Source: Verrucomicrobiaceae bacterium UBA1938 (GTDB lineage Bacteria > Verrucomicrobiota > Verrucomicrobiia > Verrucomicrobiales > Verrucomicrobiaceae). Taken from it: 64,000 bases of DNA. The stretch is from contig DDFC01000011.1 of assembly GCA_002336895.1 (NCBI GenBank), forward strand, positions 62,001 to 126,000, read 5' to 3'. This document shows, in pieces, positions 15,975 through 24,900 of the stretch (positions within the stretch are counted from its first letter, which is position 1; every line of letters begins with the position of its first letter). The translations under genes and the position numbers were made by a program. The notes below the pieces were generated by a model, which searched no databases, was not told where the DNA came from, and was given only the letters and a program-made list of their open reading frames with translations.

Positions 15975-18083
15975 CTACAGCGCGGGCCTGAGAAGCACGC
16001 GTGCATCCAGCGCCACCACGCCATCCGGCGTGGCCAGCAGCGGATTGATGTCCAGCTCCACGATGCGGCGCTCGTGCTGCAGCAGGCGGGCAAATTTCAC
16101 CAGCACCGCGTCCAGCGCAGGCAGATCCGCCGCAGGCTGACCGCGCACGCCATGCAGCACTTTGGAAATACGTGTCTGCTCCACCCAGCGGCGCGCCAGG
16201 GCGTGGTTCAGCGGCGGCAGCGCCAGTGCATGATCCTTCAGCACCTCCACCAGCGTGCCGCCTGCGCCCAGCAGCAGCACCGGGCCAAACTGCGCATCCG
16301 TGCTGGCCCCCAGGATGAGCTCCACGCCCCTCTGCGTCACCATGCGCTGCACGGTAACTCCATCAAAAGCGGCGAGTCCATGCTGATGCGTGACATTGTC
16401 GCGGATGAGCCGCCATGCCTGCTGCACGGCGGAGGCGTTGAGAAGATTGAGCTGCACGCCGCCGCAGTCGCTTTTGTGCGTGATGGTGCTGCTCAGCAGC
16501 TTGAGCACCACGGGATAGCCGATGGCCTCGGCCGCATCGACGGCGGCGTCTTCGGTGAAGGCGGTGCGTGTTTCCACGATTGGGATGCCGGCCACGCTGA
16601 GCAATTGCTTGGCCTCCTGCTCATTCATGAGGGTGCGCCCGCTGTGCAGCACGGCATCGATCATTCCTCCCACCAGCGGCAGTTCCAGGTCGTCGTCTTC
16701 GGCGTGGGCATTCAGAGTCTCACTCAGCAGAGTGAGGCGGATGCGGTGCTCGCGCATGCGCACAAAGGCATGCGCGGCCTCGTCCGGGTAGTCATAGGTG
16801 GGCACGCCTGCGGCATTGAGCACACCGCGCCCCTCCTGCACGCTCTGCGCGCCCATCCAGCTGGCCAGCAGCGGCTTGCCAAAACCAGCCGCTATCTGCG
16901 CCACCTCGCGTGCGATCTCCGTGGGCTGCGTCATGGCCTGCGGCGTCAGGATGGCCAGCACGCCATCCACGCCCGGGTCTGAGGCCACGATGCGCAGCGC
17001 CTGCGCAAAGCGCGCCTCATCGGCGTCTCCCAGCACATCCACCGGATTGTTGTGGCTCCAGCAGTCTGGCAGCACGGCATTCAGCTCCGCCATGCTCTGC
17101 GCGGAGAGCTCCGCCAGCACCCCCTGCCCCAGCACCAGAGAGTCCGTGGCCAGCGCGCCGGGGCCGCCTGCATTCGTCACGATGCCCAGCCGCCTGCCGG
17201 TGGGCAGCGGCTGCTTGGCCAGCACCTCTGCCATGTCAAAGAGCTCCTCGATCGTGTCCACCCGCAGCACACCGCTCTGTCTCAGCGCGGCGTCCAGCAC
17301 CGCATCGCTGCCCGTCAGCGCGCCGGTGTGGGAGGCCGCCACGCGGGAGGCCTCCGCCGTGCGCCCCACCTTGATCACCACGATGGGCTTCTGCGCCGCC
17401 ACCGCCCGCGCCGCTGCGAGAAACGCCGCCGCATCCGCGCCCACGGACTCCATGTAGATCACGATGCTGCTGGTGTGCGGATCATTGCCAAAGTGCCGGA
17501 TCAGATCTCCCCAGCCCACATCGGCCATGGCCCCCGTGGAGACAAAGGCGCTGAAGCCCACATACTGATCGTGGCTCCAGTCCAGGATGGCCGTGCACAG
17601 CGCGCCGCTCTGGCTCAGAAAGGCCACGCGCCCCGGCAGCGCCCGGCTGCTGGCAAAGGTGGCATTCAGTCCGGCATGCGGGTTCATGAGACCGAGACAA
17701 TTTGGCCCGATGAGACGCACGCCATGCCGCCTGGCCGCAGCCAGCACCTCGGCCTCCAGCCGCGCACCGTCTGCACCTGCCTCCTTGAATCCGGCCGAGA
17801 TCACCACCACCGCGCGCACTCCAGCAGCGCCAGCCTCATCCACCAGCGCAGGCACGGTGGGCGCGGGTGTGACGATGAGCACCAGCTCCGGCACCTCCGG
17901 CAGTGCGGCGATGTTTGGATACGCCCGCACACCGCAGACTTCCGCCCGCTTTGCATTCACCGGATACACCGTGCCCGCAAAGCCGTGCAGGTTTTCCCAG
18001 ATGGCCAGCCCCACGCTGCCCGCACGCTCCGTGGCTCCGACGAGGGCGATGCTGCGCGGCTGAAAAAAGGAAGCGAGAGACAT
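15975..18083 (-). CDS. ADP-forming acyl-CoA synthetase (acetate-CoA ligase type)
   Basis: The start is the ATG of MSLASFFQPRSIALVGATE, which begins the CoA-binding domain exactly as in the family. The 702-residue protein joins the alpha and beta parts of ADP-forming acetyl-CoA synthetase. The CoA-binding domain covers about 1-130 (GSVGLAIWENL, YPVNAK). The ligase-CoA domain has LSQSGALCTAIL and the candidate phospho-His in VAASHTGALTGSD. The ATP-grasp part occupies roughly the last 220 residues (GYPVVLKLLSSTITHKSDCG, LLGAGGTLVEVLKD). Such enzymes interconvert acyl-CoA and acid while making ATP. The GNAT acetyltransferase domain of PatZ/Pka proteins is missing, so it is probably a metabolic enzyme. 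The actual acyl substrate cannot be told from sequence. Confidence 0.92.
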   Translation of the reverse strand: MSLASFFQPRSIALVGATERAGSVGLAIWENLHGFAGTVYPVNAKRAEVCGVRAYPNIAALPEVPELVLIVTPAPTVPALVDEAGAAGVRAVVVISAGFKEAGADGARLEAEVLAAARRHGVRLIGPNCLGLMNPHAGLNATFASSRALPGRVAFLSQSGALCTAILDWSHDQYVGFSAFVSTGAMADVGWGDLIRHFGNDPHTSSIVIYMESVGADAAAFLAAARAVAAQKPIVVIKVGRTAEASRVAASHTGALTGSDAVLDAALRQSGVLRVDTIEELFDMAEVLAKQPLPTGRRLGIVTNAGGPGALATDSLVLGQGVLAELSAQSMAELNAVLPDCWSHNNPVDVLGDADEARFAQALRIVASDPGVDGVLAILTPQAMTQPTEIAREVAQIAAGFGKPLLASWMGAQSVQEGRGVLNAAGVPTYDYPDEAAHAFVRMREHRIRLTLLSETLNAHAEDDDLELPLVGGMIDAVLHSGRTLMNEQEAKQLLSVAGIPIVETRTAFTEDAAVDAAEAIGYPVVLKLLSSTITHKSDCGGVQLNLLNASAVQQAWRLIRDNVTHQHGLAAFDGVTVQRMVTQRGVELILGASTDAQFGPVLLLGAGGTLVEVLKDHALALPPLNHALARRWVEQTRISKVLHGVRGQPAADLPALDAVLVKFARLLQHERRIVELDINPLLATPDGVVALDARVLLRPAL

Positions 18084-18159
18084 GCTGCAACCTACGAATG
18101 AACCTCCCCGCGTCTCAACGCATGTTGTGCTTTGTTGCGAAGTTTCTGCCAGCTCCCGG

Positions 18160-18312
18160 CTACTCCTCCCCGGCGCAGCAGGAGCCGCAGGCGATGTAGC
18201 AGTCGTCGCAGATGTGCTCGTCTCCCACCTGGGTGGCCTCCAGTGCGCCACAGCGTGTGCAGCAGGCGGCTTGCGGCGGCTCGTTCGCTGCGCTGATTGT
18301 CTCTTCACTCAT
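18160..18312 (-). CDS. 50-residue Cys-rich zinc-ribbon-like protein
   Basis: This short gene encodes MSEETISAANEPPQ..., then CCTRCG (17-22), CDDCYIACGSCC (35-46) and a GEE end. Eight or more cysteines are paired as CxxC motifs around a charged centre (ALEATQVGDEHI), the form of a small treble-clef or zinc-ribbon protein. A purine-rich GAGGAG lies about 12 bases upstream of the ATG. The start codon overlaps the start of the divergent DUF5722 gene by two bases (18311-18312). The acyl-CoA synthetase gene follows on the same strand after 76 bases. Function is unknown; zinc binding is inference. Confidence 0.75.
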   Translation of the reverse strand: MSEETISAANEPPQAACCTRCGALEATQVGDEHICDDCYIACGSCCAGEE

Positions 18313-19534
18313 GCGTCATCTTCTCCTCGCCCTCCTCTTCGTGCAATCCGTGTTTGCCCAAAACACGGACCCCTTCCCCACCCCGCCAGACCAGAAGGGC
18401 CTGCAGGTGCAGATGGTCGATGATGCGCTGGCGTTGGGCATCCACCATGCGGGGATCAATGTGAATCTGACGGCGCTGTATGATGCGGCATCCAAGCCTG
18501 AGAGCGGCACCTTTGTCTTCAATCAAAAATACCTCGCCTCGCTGGACGGGCAGATCAAGCCGCTCTCCGACAAAGGCGTGGTGGTGTATCTCATCCTCAT
18601 CGCCTACCCGTCCAAGAATCCGGCCATCGACTCCGTGGTGCTGCACCCGGGGCATCGCAAAGACTACAACTTCAGCGTCGGCGCGGTAAACACGACCAGC
18701 GGCTATCTCAACGCCGTGATGAACCTGCTGGCGGAGCACTGGAGCGGCGCACACCCTGAGCACGGGCGCGTGTGGGGCTGGATCATCGGCAACGAAGTGA
18801 ACTCCCACTTTCTCTGGAACAACATGGGCCTCGTGCCTTTGGAGACGGCCGCCAGCGAATATGAAAAGGCCTTCCGCATCATGCACACCGCCATCCGCAG
18901 GCACTCGCAGCATGCGCGCACCTATCTCTCCTCAGACCACCACTGGACGAGCAGCATGCACAATGTCAGCCCGCAGGAGGCCACACCGGGCCGGGAGTTT
19001 CTCGACACCTTTGCGCGGCTGGTGCGCGAGCGCGGAGACTTTGACTGGAACGTGGCCTGGCACCCCTACCCCGAGGATCTGGGGAATCCGCGCGCCTGGA
19101 GTGACAAAACCGTCACCCATGATGAAGGCAGCAACAAGGTCACCTTCAAAAACCTCGAGGTGCTGCCAAAGCATCTGGAAAAACCCGAACTGCTCTTTCA
19201 GGGAAAGCCACGCCGCATCATCCTCAGCGAGCAGGGCTTCCACACCCTTCTCACACCGGAAGGCGAGAAGCTGCAGGCCGCAGCCTATGCCTATGCGTGG
19301 GAGAAGATCCAGACACTGCCCACCGTGGATGCTTTCATTTACCACCGGCATGTGGACCATGCCCAGGAGGGCGGGCTGCGGCTGGGCCTGTGGCGCAATG
19401 CACCCAACACCATCGCCACCCCGCACAGCAGGAAGCTCATCTATGATCTCTTCCAGAAAGCAGGCACGGCGGCATGGCGCGCAGCGGCGGATGAACTGCT
19501 GCCGGTGACGGGCCTGAAGAGCTGGGCACAGTGA
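18311..19534 (+). CDS. DUF5722 protein (glycosidase-like TIM barrel), secreted
   Basis: The chosen ATG gives a signal peptide (MRHLLLALLFVQSVFA, cut before QNTDPF) and 407 residues. The body resembles DUF5722, a family with clan-A glycosidase features. GIHHAGINVNLTALYDAA opens the barrel, GWIIGNEVNSHFLWNN (about 160-175) has the Asn-Glu typical of the acid/base, and RRIILSEQGFHT (near 300) has the Glu typical of the nucleophile. DWNVAWHPYPEDLGNPR is another hallmark. It probably acts on a polysaccharide outside the cytoplasm; the substrate is unknown. The start lies inside a divergent overlap with the Cys-rich gene, so the upstream region must hold signals for both within coding DNA. Confidence 0.88.
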   Translation: MRHLLLALLFVQSVFAQNTDPFPTPPDQKGLQVQMVDDALALGIHHAGINVNLTALYDAASKPESGTFVFNQKYLASLDGQIKPLSDKGVVVYLILIAYPSKNPAIDSVVLHPGHRKDYNFSVGAVNTTSGYLNAVMNLLAEHWSGAHPEHGRVWGWIIGNEVNSHFLWNNMGLVPLETAASEYEKAFRIMHTAIRRHSQHARTYLSSDHHWTSSMHNVSPQEATPGREFLDTFARLVRERGDFDWNVAWHPYPEDLGNPRAWSDKTVTHDEGSNKVTFKNLEVLPKHLEKPELLFQGKPRRIILSEQGFHTLLTPEGEKLQAAAYAYAWEKIQTLPTVDAFIYHRHVDHAQEGGLRLGLWRNAPNTIATPHSRKLIYDLFQKAGTAAWRAAADELLPVTGLKSWAQ

Positions 19535-19867
19535 GTGTGCACGGCCTTTGACAGCGTCACCCGCCACGGATTGATACAATTGTCACCGATGAACACTCAT
19601 CCGTGCGGACCATAGGCCCTGCACCCAAAAGTGGCACGCATGCTGCAATGCTTTGGGGGCGTAATAACTCCCCCCATTTTGCTGCACATCCCCCACCTTG
19701 TTAAATCAATATTCAGCCACCAAACTCACGCGGAGCACGATGCCTCCCCCTGGAATACAACAACCAGGAGAGCCCGTCTTTCGTATCCTATTCCACAGAA
19801 GCAAGCACGCGCCAGCACCTCTCTCTGGCGGGCACTAAGACCCGGTCGTCTTCAGCTCCCGCCGCCA
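19535..19867. other. Intergenic region before the AraC gene
   Basis: This is 333 bases without a gene I can support. The only promoter-like feature is TTGACA at 19548, but the following TACAAT at 19575 is 21 bases away, which is too far for a standard promoter. Bases 19620-19660 contain CATGCTGCAATGCTTTGG, which resembles part of the module found at 20796 but lacks its other parts. Confidence 0.4.
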
Positions 19868-20737
19868 ATGAAACCGATCGTCGAAAAGCTCTCTCCTCTA
19901 GCATCCGCCGAGCCTGTGGTATGCGAGCTGGTGCGCGGCCCTGATTTTGGCTGCGTATGGCATTACCATCCCGAGTGCGAGATCACGCTGGTGATCAAAG
20001 GCGGCACCGAGCGGCTGGTGGGAAACAACATCTCCCCCATCGAGGATGGAGACCTGGTGATGCTGGGCTCCAATGTGCCGCATGACTACCGCAACCAGCC
20101 CGGGGATGGAGAAGACGCACGGGATGTGGAGGCCATCGTGGTGCAGTTCATGCCGCAGCTCCCGGGCCATGAAGACTGGATGAACCGCTCCACCATGATC
20201 CCGGTGAAGCGCCTCTTCCAGCGCGCCGAGCAGGGGCTGGTGATCACGGGCATCACACGCCTCACCGCCACACGCATGATGCGCGAGATGCTGGAGGTGC
20301 ATGGCATGAAGCGCGTGATCCTGCTGCTCCAGCTCATCGACCTCCTGGCAAACTCCGAAGAGGTGCATGAAATCTCATCCGCCGTGATGCCGCAGCCGCG
20401 CCCCGGCGCCTCCGACCGCGTGAGCATGTCCTGCGAATACATCGCCACCCATCTGCCGGAGCCCATCTATGTGGCGGATCTGGCCGCCATCGTGGGCCTG
20501 GGAAAAAGCGCCTTCAGCCGCCTCTTCAAAAAAGGCACCGGCCGCACCGTGCCGCAGTATGTGAACGAGCTGCGCATCGCACGCGCCTGCCTGCTGCTGG
20601 CTGAGACGGACCTCACCGTGAGCCAGATCGCGATGGACTGCGGCTTTGTTTCTCCCGCGCATTTTCAGCGCCAGTTCAAAGAGCATCAGCACTGCGTGCC
20701 GCTGGCCTATCGCAGCCGCGTGGTGCAGCAGCCCTGA
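19868..20737 (+). CDS. AraC-family transcription regulator
   Basis: The ATG of MKPIVEKLSPLASAEPVV gives 289 residues. The N-terminal half is a cupin sensor (HYHPECEITLVIKGGTERLV, about 32-51, and GDLVMLGSNVPHDYRN), as in the sugar-responsive AraC group. The C-terminal half is the double helix-turn-helix (YVADLAAIVGLGKSAFSRLF and TVSQIAMDCGFVSPAHFQRQ). The last residues (AYRSRVVQQP) are typical. It probably binds DNA in response to a small ligand, often a sugar. The gene sits next to the DUF5722 glycosidase-like gene, which fits carbohydrate control. Five bases after its stop begins the conserved module that precedes the HAD and surface-protein genes, though a link to that regulon is only a possibility. 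Confidence 0.92.
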   Translation: MKPIVEKLSPLASAEPVVCELVRGPDFGCVWHYHPECEITLVIKGGTERLVGNNISPIEDGDLVMLGSNVPHDYRNQPGDGEDARDVEAIVVQFMPQLPGHEDWMNRSTMIPVKRLFQRAEQGLVITGITRLTATRMMREMLEVHGMKRVILLLQLIDLLANSEEVHEISSAVMPQPRPGASDRVSMSCEYIATHLPEPIYVADLAAIVGLGKSAFSRLFKKGTGRTVPQYVNELRIARACLLLAETDLTVSQIAMDCGFVSPAHFQRQFKEHQHCVPLAYRSRVVQQP

Positions 20738-20742
20738 TGGAC

Positions 20743-20814
20743 TGCACAAAGAGCGTCTGATTTGCACGATTCAGGGTCTGCAACGCTTCGGCGCTGGTCC
20801 CGCATGTGCTTTGG
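20743..20814 (+). promoter_or_regulatory. Phased upstream module, copy A (HAD phosphatase gene)
   Basis: Two 20-base direct repeats begin at 20743 (TGCACAAAGAGCGTCTG) and 20763 (TGCACGATTCAGGGTCTG). GGTCCCGCATGTGCTTTGG then begins at 20796, 53 bases after the first repeat. The same elements at the same distances occur before both surface-protein genes (21861 and 33031). The last element starts 41 bases before the upstream ATG of the HAD gene. Repeats spaced by two helical turns suggest a protein binding on one face of the DNA. Confidence 0.75.
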
Positions 20815-20836
20815 CAATGCAGTGTCACGGCCCGGT

Positions 20837-21790
20837 ATGGCCCATGTTTCAAAACTCATCATTCCTTCTGAACTCATGCAACAAACCAAAGGACTCCTGA
20901 TCGACATGGACGGTGTGATCTACCGTGAAAACCATCTGCTGCCCAAGGCGGCGGAATTCATTCATCATCTCATCGAGACATCGACACCGTTCGTCTTCGT
21001 CACCAACAACTCCGCCCCCACGCCCGAGGACCTGGTGGTGAAGCTAAACCATCTCGGCATCAGCGGCATCTCCGCGCGGCACTTTTACACCGCCGCCATG
21101 AACACCGCCGACTTCCTCTCGCAAAATCATCCCTGCTGCACCGCCTTTGTGATGGGAGACGCAGGACTGACACTGGCGCTGCAAAAGGCGGGCATCCCGA
21201 ATGACTCCATCCGGCCCACTTATGTGGTCGTGGGTGAGGGCGGCATGCAGTCCACGGAAAAGCTCTCCAAGGCACATGAGCTGATCGAAAAAGGCGCGCG
21301 TCTCGTGGCCACCAATCCCGACAACTGGTGCCCCGTGAAGCAGGAGGCCACACGCCCCGGCGCAGGAGCACTGGCCTCCTTTCTCGAAGCCAGCACCGGC
21401 CAGCGCGCCTACTTCCTCGGCAAACCCAACCCCTACATGTTTCAGCGCGCGCGCCGGCTGCTGCAGCGCCACACCGATGAGGTCATGATGGTGGGGGACA
21501 CCATGGAGACGGACATCCGCGGCGCCATCGAGGTGGGCATGCAGGCATGCCTTGTGCTTACAGGTTCCACACGACTCGAAGATCTCAGCAGCTACGTCTA
21601 TCAGCCCACCTGCGTCCTGGAGGGCGTGGACGAGCTGCTGGAGGAGCTGCGTGGTCATGGCACCAGCAGCAGCCGCCTGCAGTTCCTCTCGCATCACAAC
21701 GACAGCGCGCAGGCCAAACACGGAGCCAAGCATCCGAACCAGCGCACCGAGATCGCCTACCCGCGCCCGCGTCCGGCCATGACGAAGTGA
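20837..21790 (+). CDS. HAD-family (NagD/IIA-type) sugar or nucleotide phosphatase
   Basis: From the ATG at 20837 the protein has 317 residues; a second ATG at 20876 (MQQTKGLLIDMDGVIY) gives 304 and starts closer to the family norm. The HAD motifs are all present: LLIDMDGVIY (nucleophile and acid Asp), PFVFVTNNSA (Thr), FLGKPNPYMF (Lys) and MMVGDTMETDIRGA (metal-binding Asp). The cap lies between motifs 2 and 3, which defines type IIA, as in NagD and p-nitrophenyl phosphatases. The last ~40 residues (SSRLQFLSHHNDSAQAKHGA...) are a polar extension not usual for the family. It shares an upstream module with the two surface-protein genes that follow, so a role linked to surface growth is possible. 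Confidence 0.9.
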   Translation: MAHVSKLIIPSELMQQTKGLLIDMDGVIYRENHLLPKAAEFIHHLIETSTPFVFVTNNSAPTPEDLVVKLNHLGISGISARHFYTAAMNTADFLSQNHPCCTAFVMGDAGLTLALQKAGIPNDSIRPTYVVVGEGGMQSTEKLSKAHELIEKGARLVATNPDNWCPVKQEATRPGAGALASFLEASTGQRAYFLGKPNPYMFQRARRLLQRHTDEVMMVGDTMETDIRGAIEVGMQACLVLTGSTRLEDLSSYVYQPTCVLEGVDELLEELRGHGTSSSRLQFLSHHNDSAQAKHGAKHPNQRTEIAYPRPRPAMTK

Positions 21791-21860
21791 CGCCACCGCA
21801 AACAGCAGGTCATGCTTTAAAGGCATGATCTTTCTCACTGTGCCAGGCTGGTGCCACGAA

Positions 21861-21931
21861 TGCACGATAAGGGTCTGATTTGCGCAATTCGGGGCCTACG
21901 AGATCTGAGGGATGGTCCCGCATGTGCTTGG
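21861..21931 (+). promoter_or_regulatory. Phased upstream module, copy B (giant surface protein)
   Basis: Direct repeats start at 21861 (TGCACGATAAGGGTCTGATT) and 21881 (TGCGCAATTCGGGGCC), then GGTCCCGCATGTGCTTGG at 21914. The 20-base and 53-base spacings equal those of copies A and C. The last element begins 46 bases before the ATG of the giant beta-repeat gene. No classic sigma-70 hexamers stand out, so a special promoter or activator site is likely. Confidence 0.75.
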
Positions 21932-21959
21932 CAAAAGGGCGCTTCACAAAGCCCCCCCT

Positions 21960-24900
21960 ATGCGCACCTTCTCCTTTGTTGGTCATTCACATCGCATTCA
22001 TTGGTTGTCCGCCCTGCTGGTTTTGCTGCTCTCATTCAATGCAGCAGCCCAGACTGCCCTCACCTGGGATGCAAACACCTCCACCACCGGTCCTCAAAAC
22101 ACCGATGGCACCACCGCAACGCTGATCTGGAACACCTCCAACCTCAACTGGTGGAACGGCACCGGTGATGTGGCCTGGGTGAACTCCATCACAGCCATCG
22201 CGCAGCTTGGCACCAATGTGCCGACCCCGGCCAGCGCCAACCCCGTCAGCATCACGGCGGACATCCAGCTCGCCGAGCTGCGCTTTCTCGCGGTCACCAC
22301 CGGCAACATCGTCACAGGGCAGCAATACTCGATCAATGGAGATGTGGCGGGGCGCATCATCGACTTTGGCACCAATGGGCTGATCCAGATCGAGGACCGC
22401 GCCTCGGGTGGCTCGCAGTTCATCACCATTGGCGGCAACCTGAGGCTGCAGGGCTCCAACCTGCGCCTGCAGAAATATGGGTCTGGCACCGCCTTTTCGT
22501 ACATCACGCTGGCCATGTCGCAGAACCCGAACCTCACGGGCACCTTCACCGTGGGAGGCAGCATCTACGCCAACATCACCGTGCCCAACACCCTGCAGAA
22601 TGTCAGCCGCATCATCGTGGAAGCGGGCGGCTCTGTGGTCACCAACACACCAGGCTCCACCTGGTCCCAGCCTTTCAGTCTCGCGGGATTTGGCAACAGC
22701 CTGCTCAACACCAGCACCTCTTATGGTGCCATCCGCATGGTCGCCAGCAACACGATCTTCAACGGCGGCATCACCCTCACGGCAGACGCAGGTGTCAACA
22801 CCTCCAGCAGCGGCTCAAACGCCACCGGCATCGTGATCAATGCGCCCATCACGGAAAGCGGCGGCAGCTTTGCCTTTCACCGTTTCGCCTTCAATGGAAA
22901 CGGCACGCTCTCCCTGGCTGCGGCCAACACCTACAGCGGCGCCACCGTGCTGGGCCGTGCGCTGAGCGGCTACACCGGCAGCATCACCATCCTGGACTTT
23001 GCCGCCGCCACCTCGCCGCAGAATGACATTCTCTACAACGGCGTGACCACCGCCGGGGCGCTGAGCTTCATCGGCGGCACCTCGGCCAGCACACTCCGTG
23101 TCGCGGGCAAGGACGGGCAGACAAACAGCCAGCGCTTTGGCAATGTCACCGTCAGCGGCACCACCAGCACGCTGGAGCTGCTGGCAGGCGTGGGCGGCAG
23201 TGTGAATGTCTCTCTCGGCACGATCACGCAGACCTCGCCCACGAGCACTCTCTCCATCTACAACCCCCTCGCTGCCAGCAGCCTCTCCACCACCTCGGCG
23301 GCGGGCTTCTTCGGGCCATGGCTCACCTACACCGGCGAGATGGGCCGCCGCAGCTGGGCGCAGGCCACCACGACGGGCCAGCTCAGCAGCGGCTACAGCG
23401 GCAGCGTGGCCTACACCACGGGCGGCAGCCTCAGCGACTCCCCTTTCAGCCTCACCGCCAATGCCACGATCGACGGCACCTCCACTGGCGCAGTGTCTCT
23501 GGGCTCAGGCATCACCTACCTGAACACGCTGTCCATGTATGATCTGGAGTCCGCCCGCCAGATCAGCCTCGGCACCGGGCAGACGCTGCGCTTCAGCACC
23601 TCAGGCGGCATCCAGATCGTCAATGGAGCGCTGGACCTGACCGTGGGCATCAGCGGGCTGACCAGCACGCTCTCCGCAGGCGGGTCGGTCAACAACACCG
23701 CCGCGCCCCTCTTTCTCAGCAATGAGTCAGACACCTCCGCCCTCACCATCAACTCCACCATCACCAACAACGGCAGCGGCGCCGTGACACTGGTGATCAA
23801 CGGAGCACCGGGCTCCCGCACCGTGCTGACCGGGACCAATACCTACACAGGCGGCACGCAGATCTCCAGCGGCATCCTGGAGATCCGCAGCGCAGGCGCC
23901 CTGGGCACCAGCGGCACCGTGACGCTGGTGGAGGCGGCAGGAGCCACGCTGGGGCTCTCCGGCGGCATCACCCTGAACCGCGCGCTGGCCGGAGCAGCCG
24001 GATTTGGAGATGGCGGCAATGGAGCCATCCGCAGCCTCAGCGGCAGCAACACCATCTCCGCACTCATCACCCTGCTGGCACCCACCTACATCAGCGCCGA
24101 TGCGGGAGCCAGCCTGACCATTTCCGCCACCACTGCGTCCACCACGGCCATCGACGGAGCCAACACCGTGACTCTGGGCGGAGCAGGAAACATCACCGTG
24201 ACCGGGCGCGTCAACCTCGGCGTCAGCAGCGCAGGCAGCCTGGTCAAAACGGGCGCCGGCACCGTCATCCTGAGCGGAGACAACACCTACGCCGGCGCCA
24301 CCACCGTCAGCGGCGGCATACTAAAGCTCGGCAGCGCCACGGCCCTGGGAGCCACCACCGGCGTGACCATCAGCGCAGGCGGCACGGTGGATCTCAATGG
24401 CCAGAGCACTATCCGCAGTTTCACCTCCATCAATGGCCTGGGCGCAGGCGGTGTCGGTGCGCTGATCAACAGCAGCAGCGGCACGACGTCCATCGTCACC
24501 GGCACCACCAACTTGTCATCCGCCTCCGTCATCGGCGGTGCGGGCAATATCACCTTCAACAATGCCACCGGCCTGACAGGCAGCGTGCTGCTGACCAAGG
24601 TCGGCAGCGGCACGCTGACGATCATCGACACCACCACCACCAGCACGCGCACCGGGGTGAACGAGATCGATGCAGGCACGCTGCGGGTGCAGTCCGCGCT
24701 GGCCATCGCCCCCGTCGGCACCGGAGCCTATGTGCTGAATGGCGGCACGCTGAGCCTGGGCTTTGATGTGACCAACACCATGAGCAATGTGGTGAACGTG
24801 CTGGCCAGCTCCGGCATCACCGCAGACCGCGCCAGTGCAGGCGCTGGCGGCATCGTGGAGACACTCGGCGCCCTCACCATCGGCGGCAGCACATTGACCG

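Noticed and set aside
19548..19580. Promoter with TTGACA and TACAAT before the AraC gene
   Set aside because: The spacing is 21 bases, outside the usual 16-19, and nothing else supports it.
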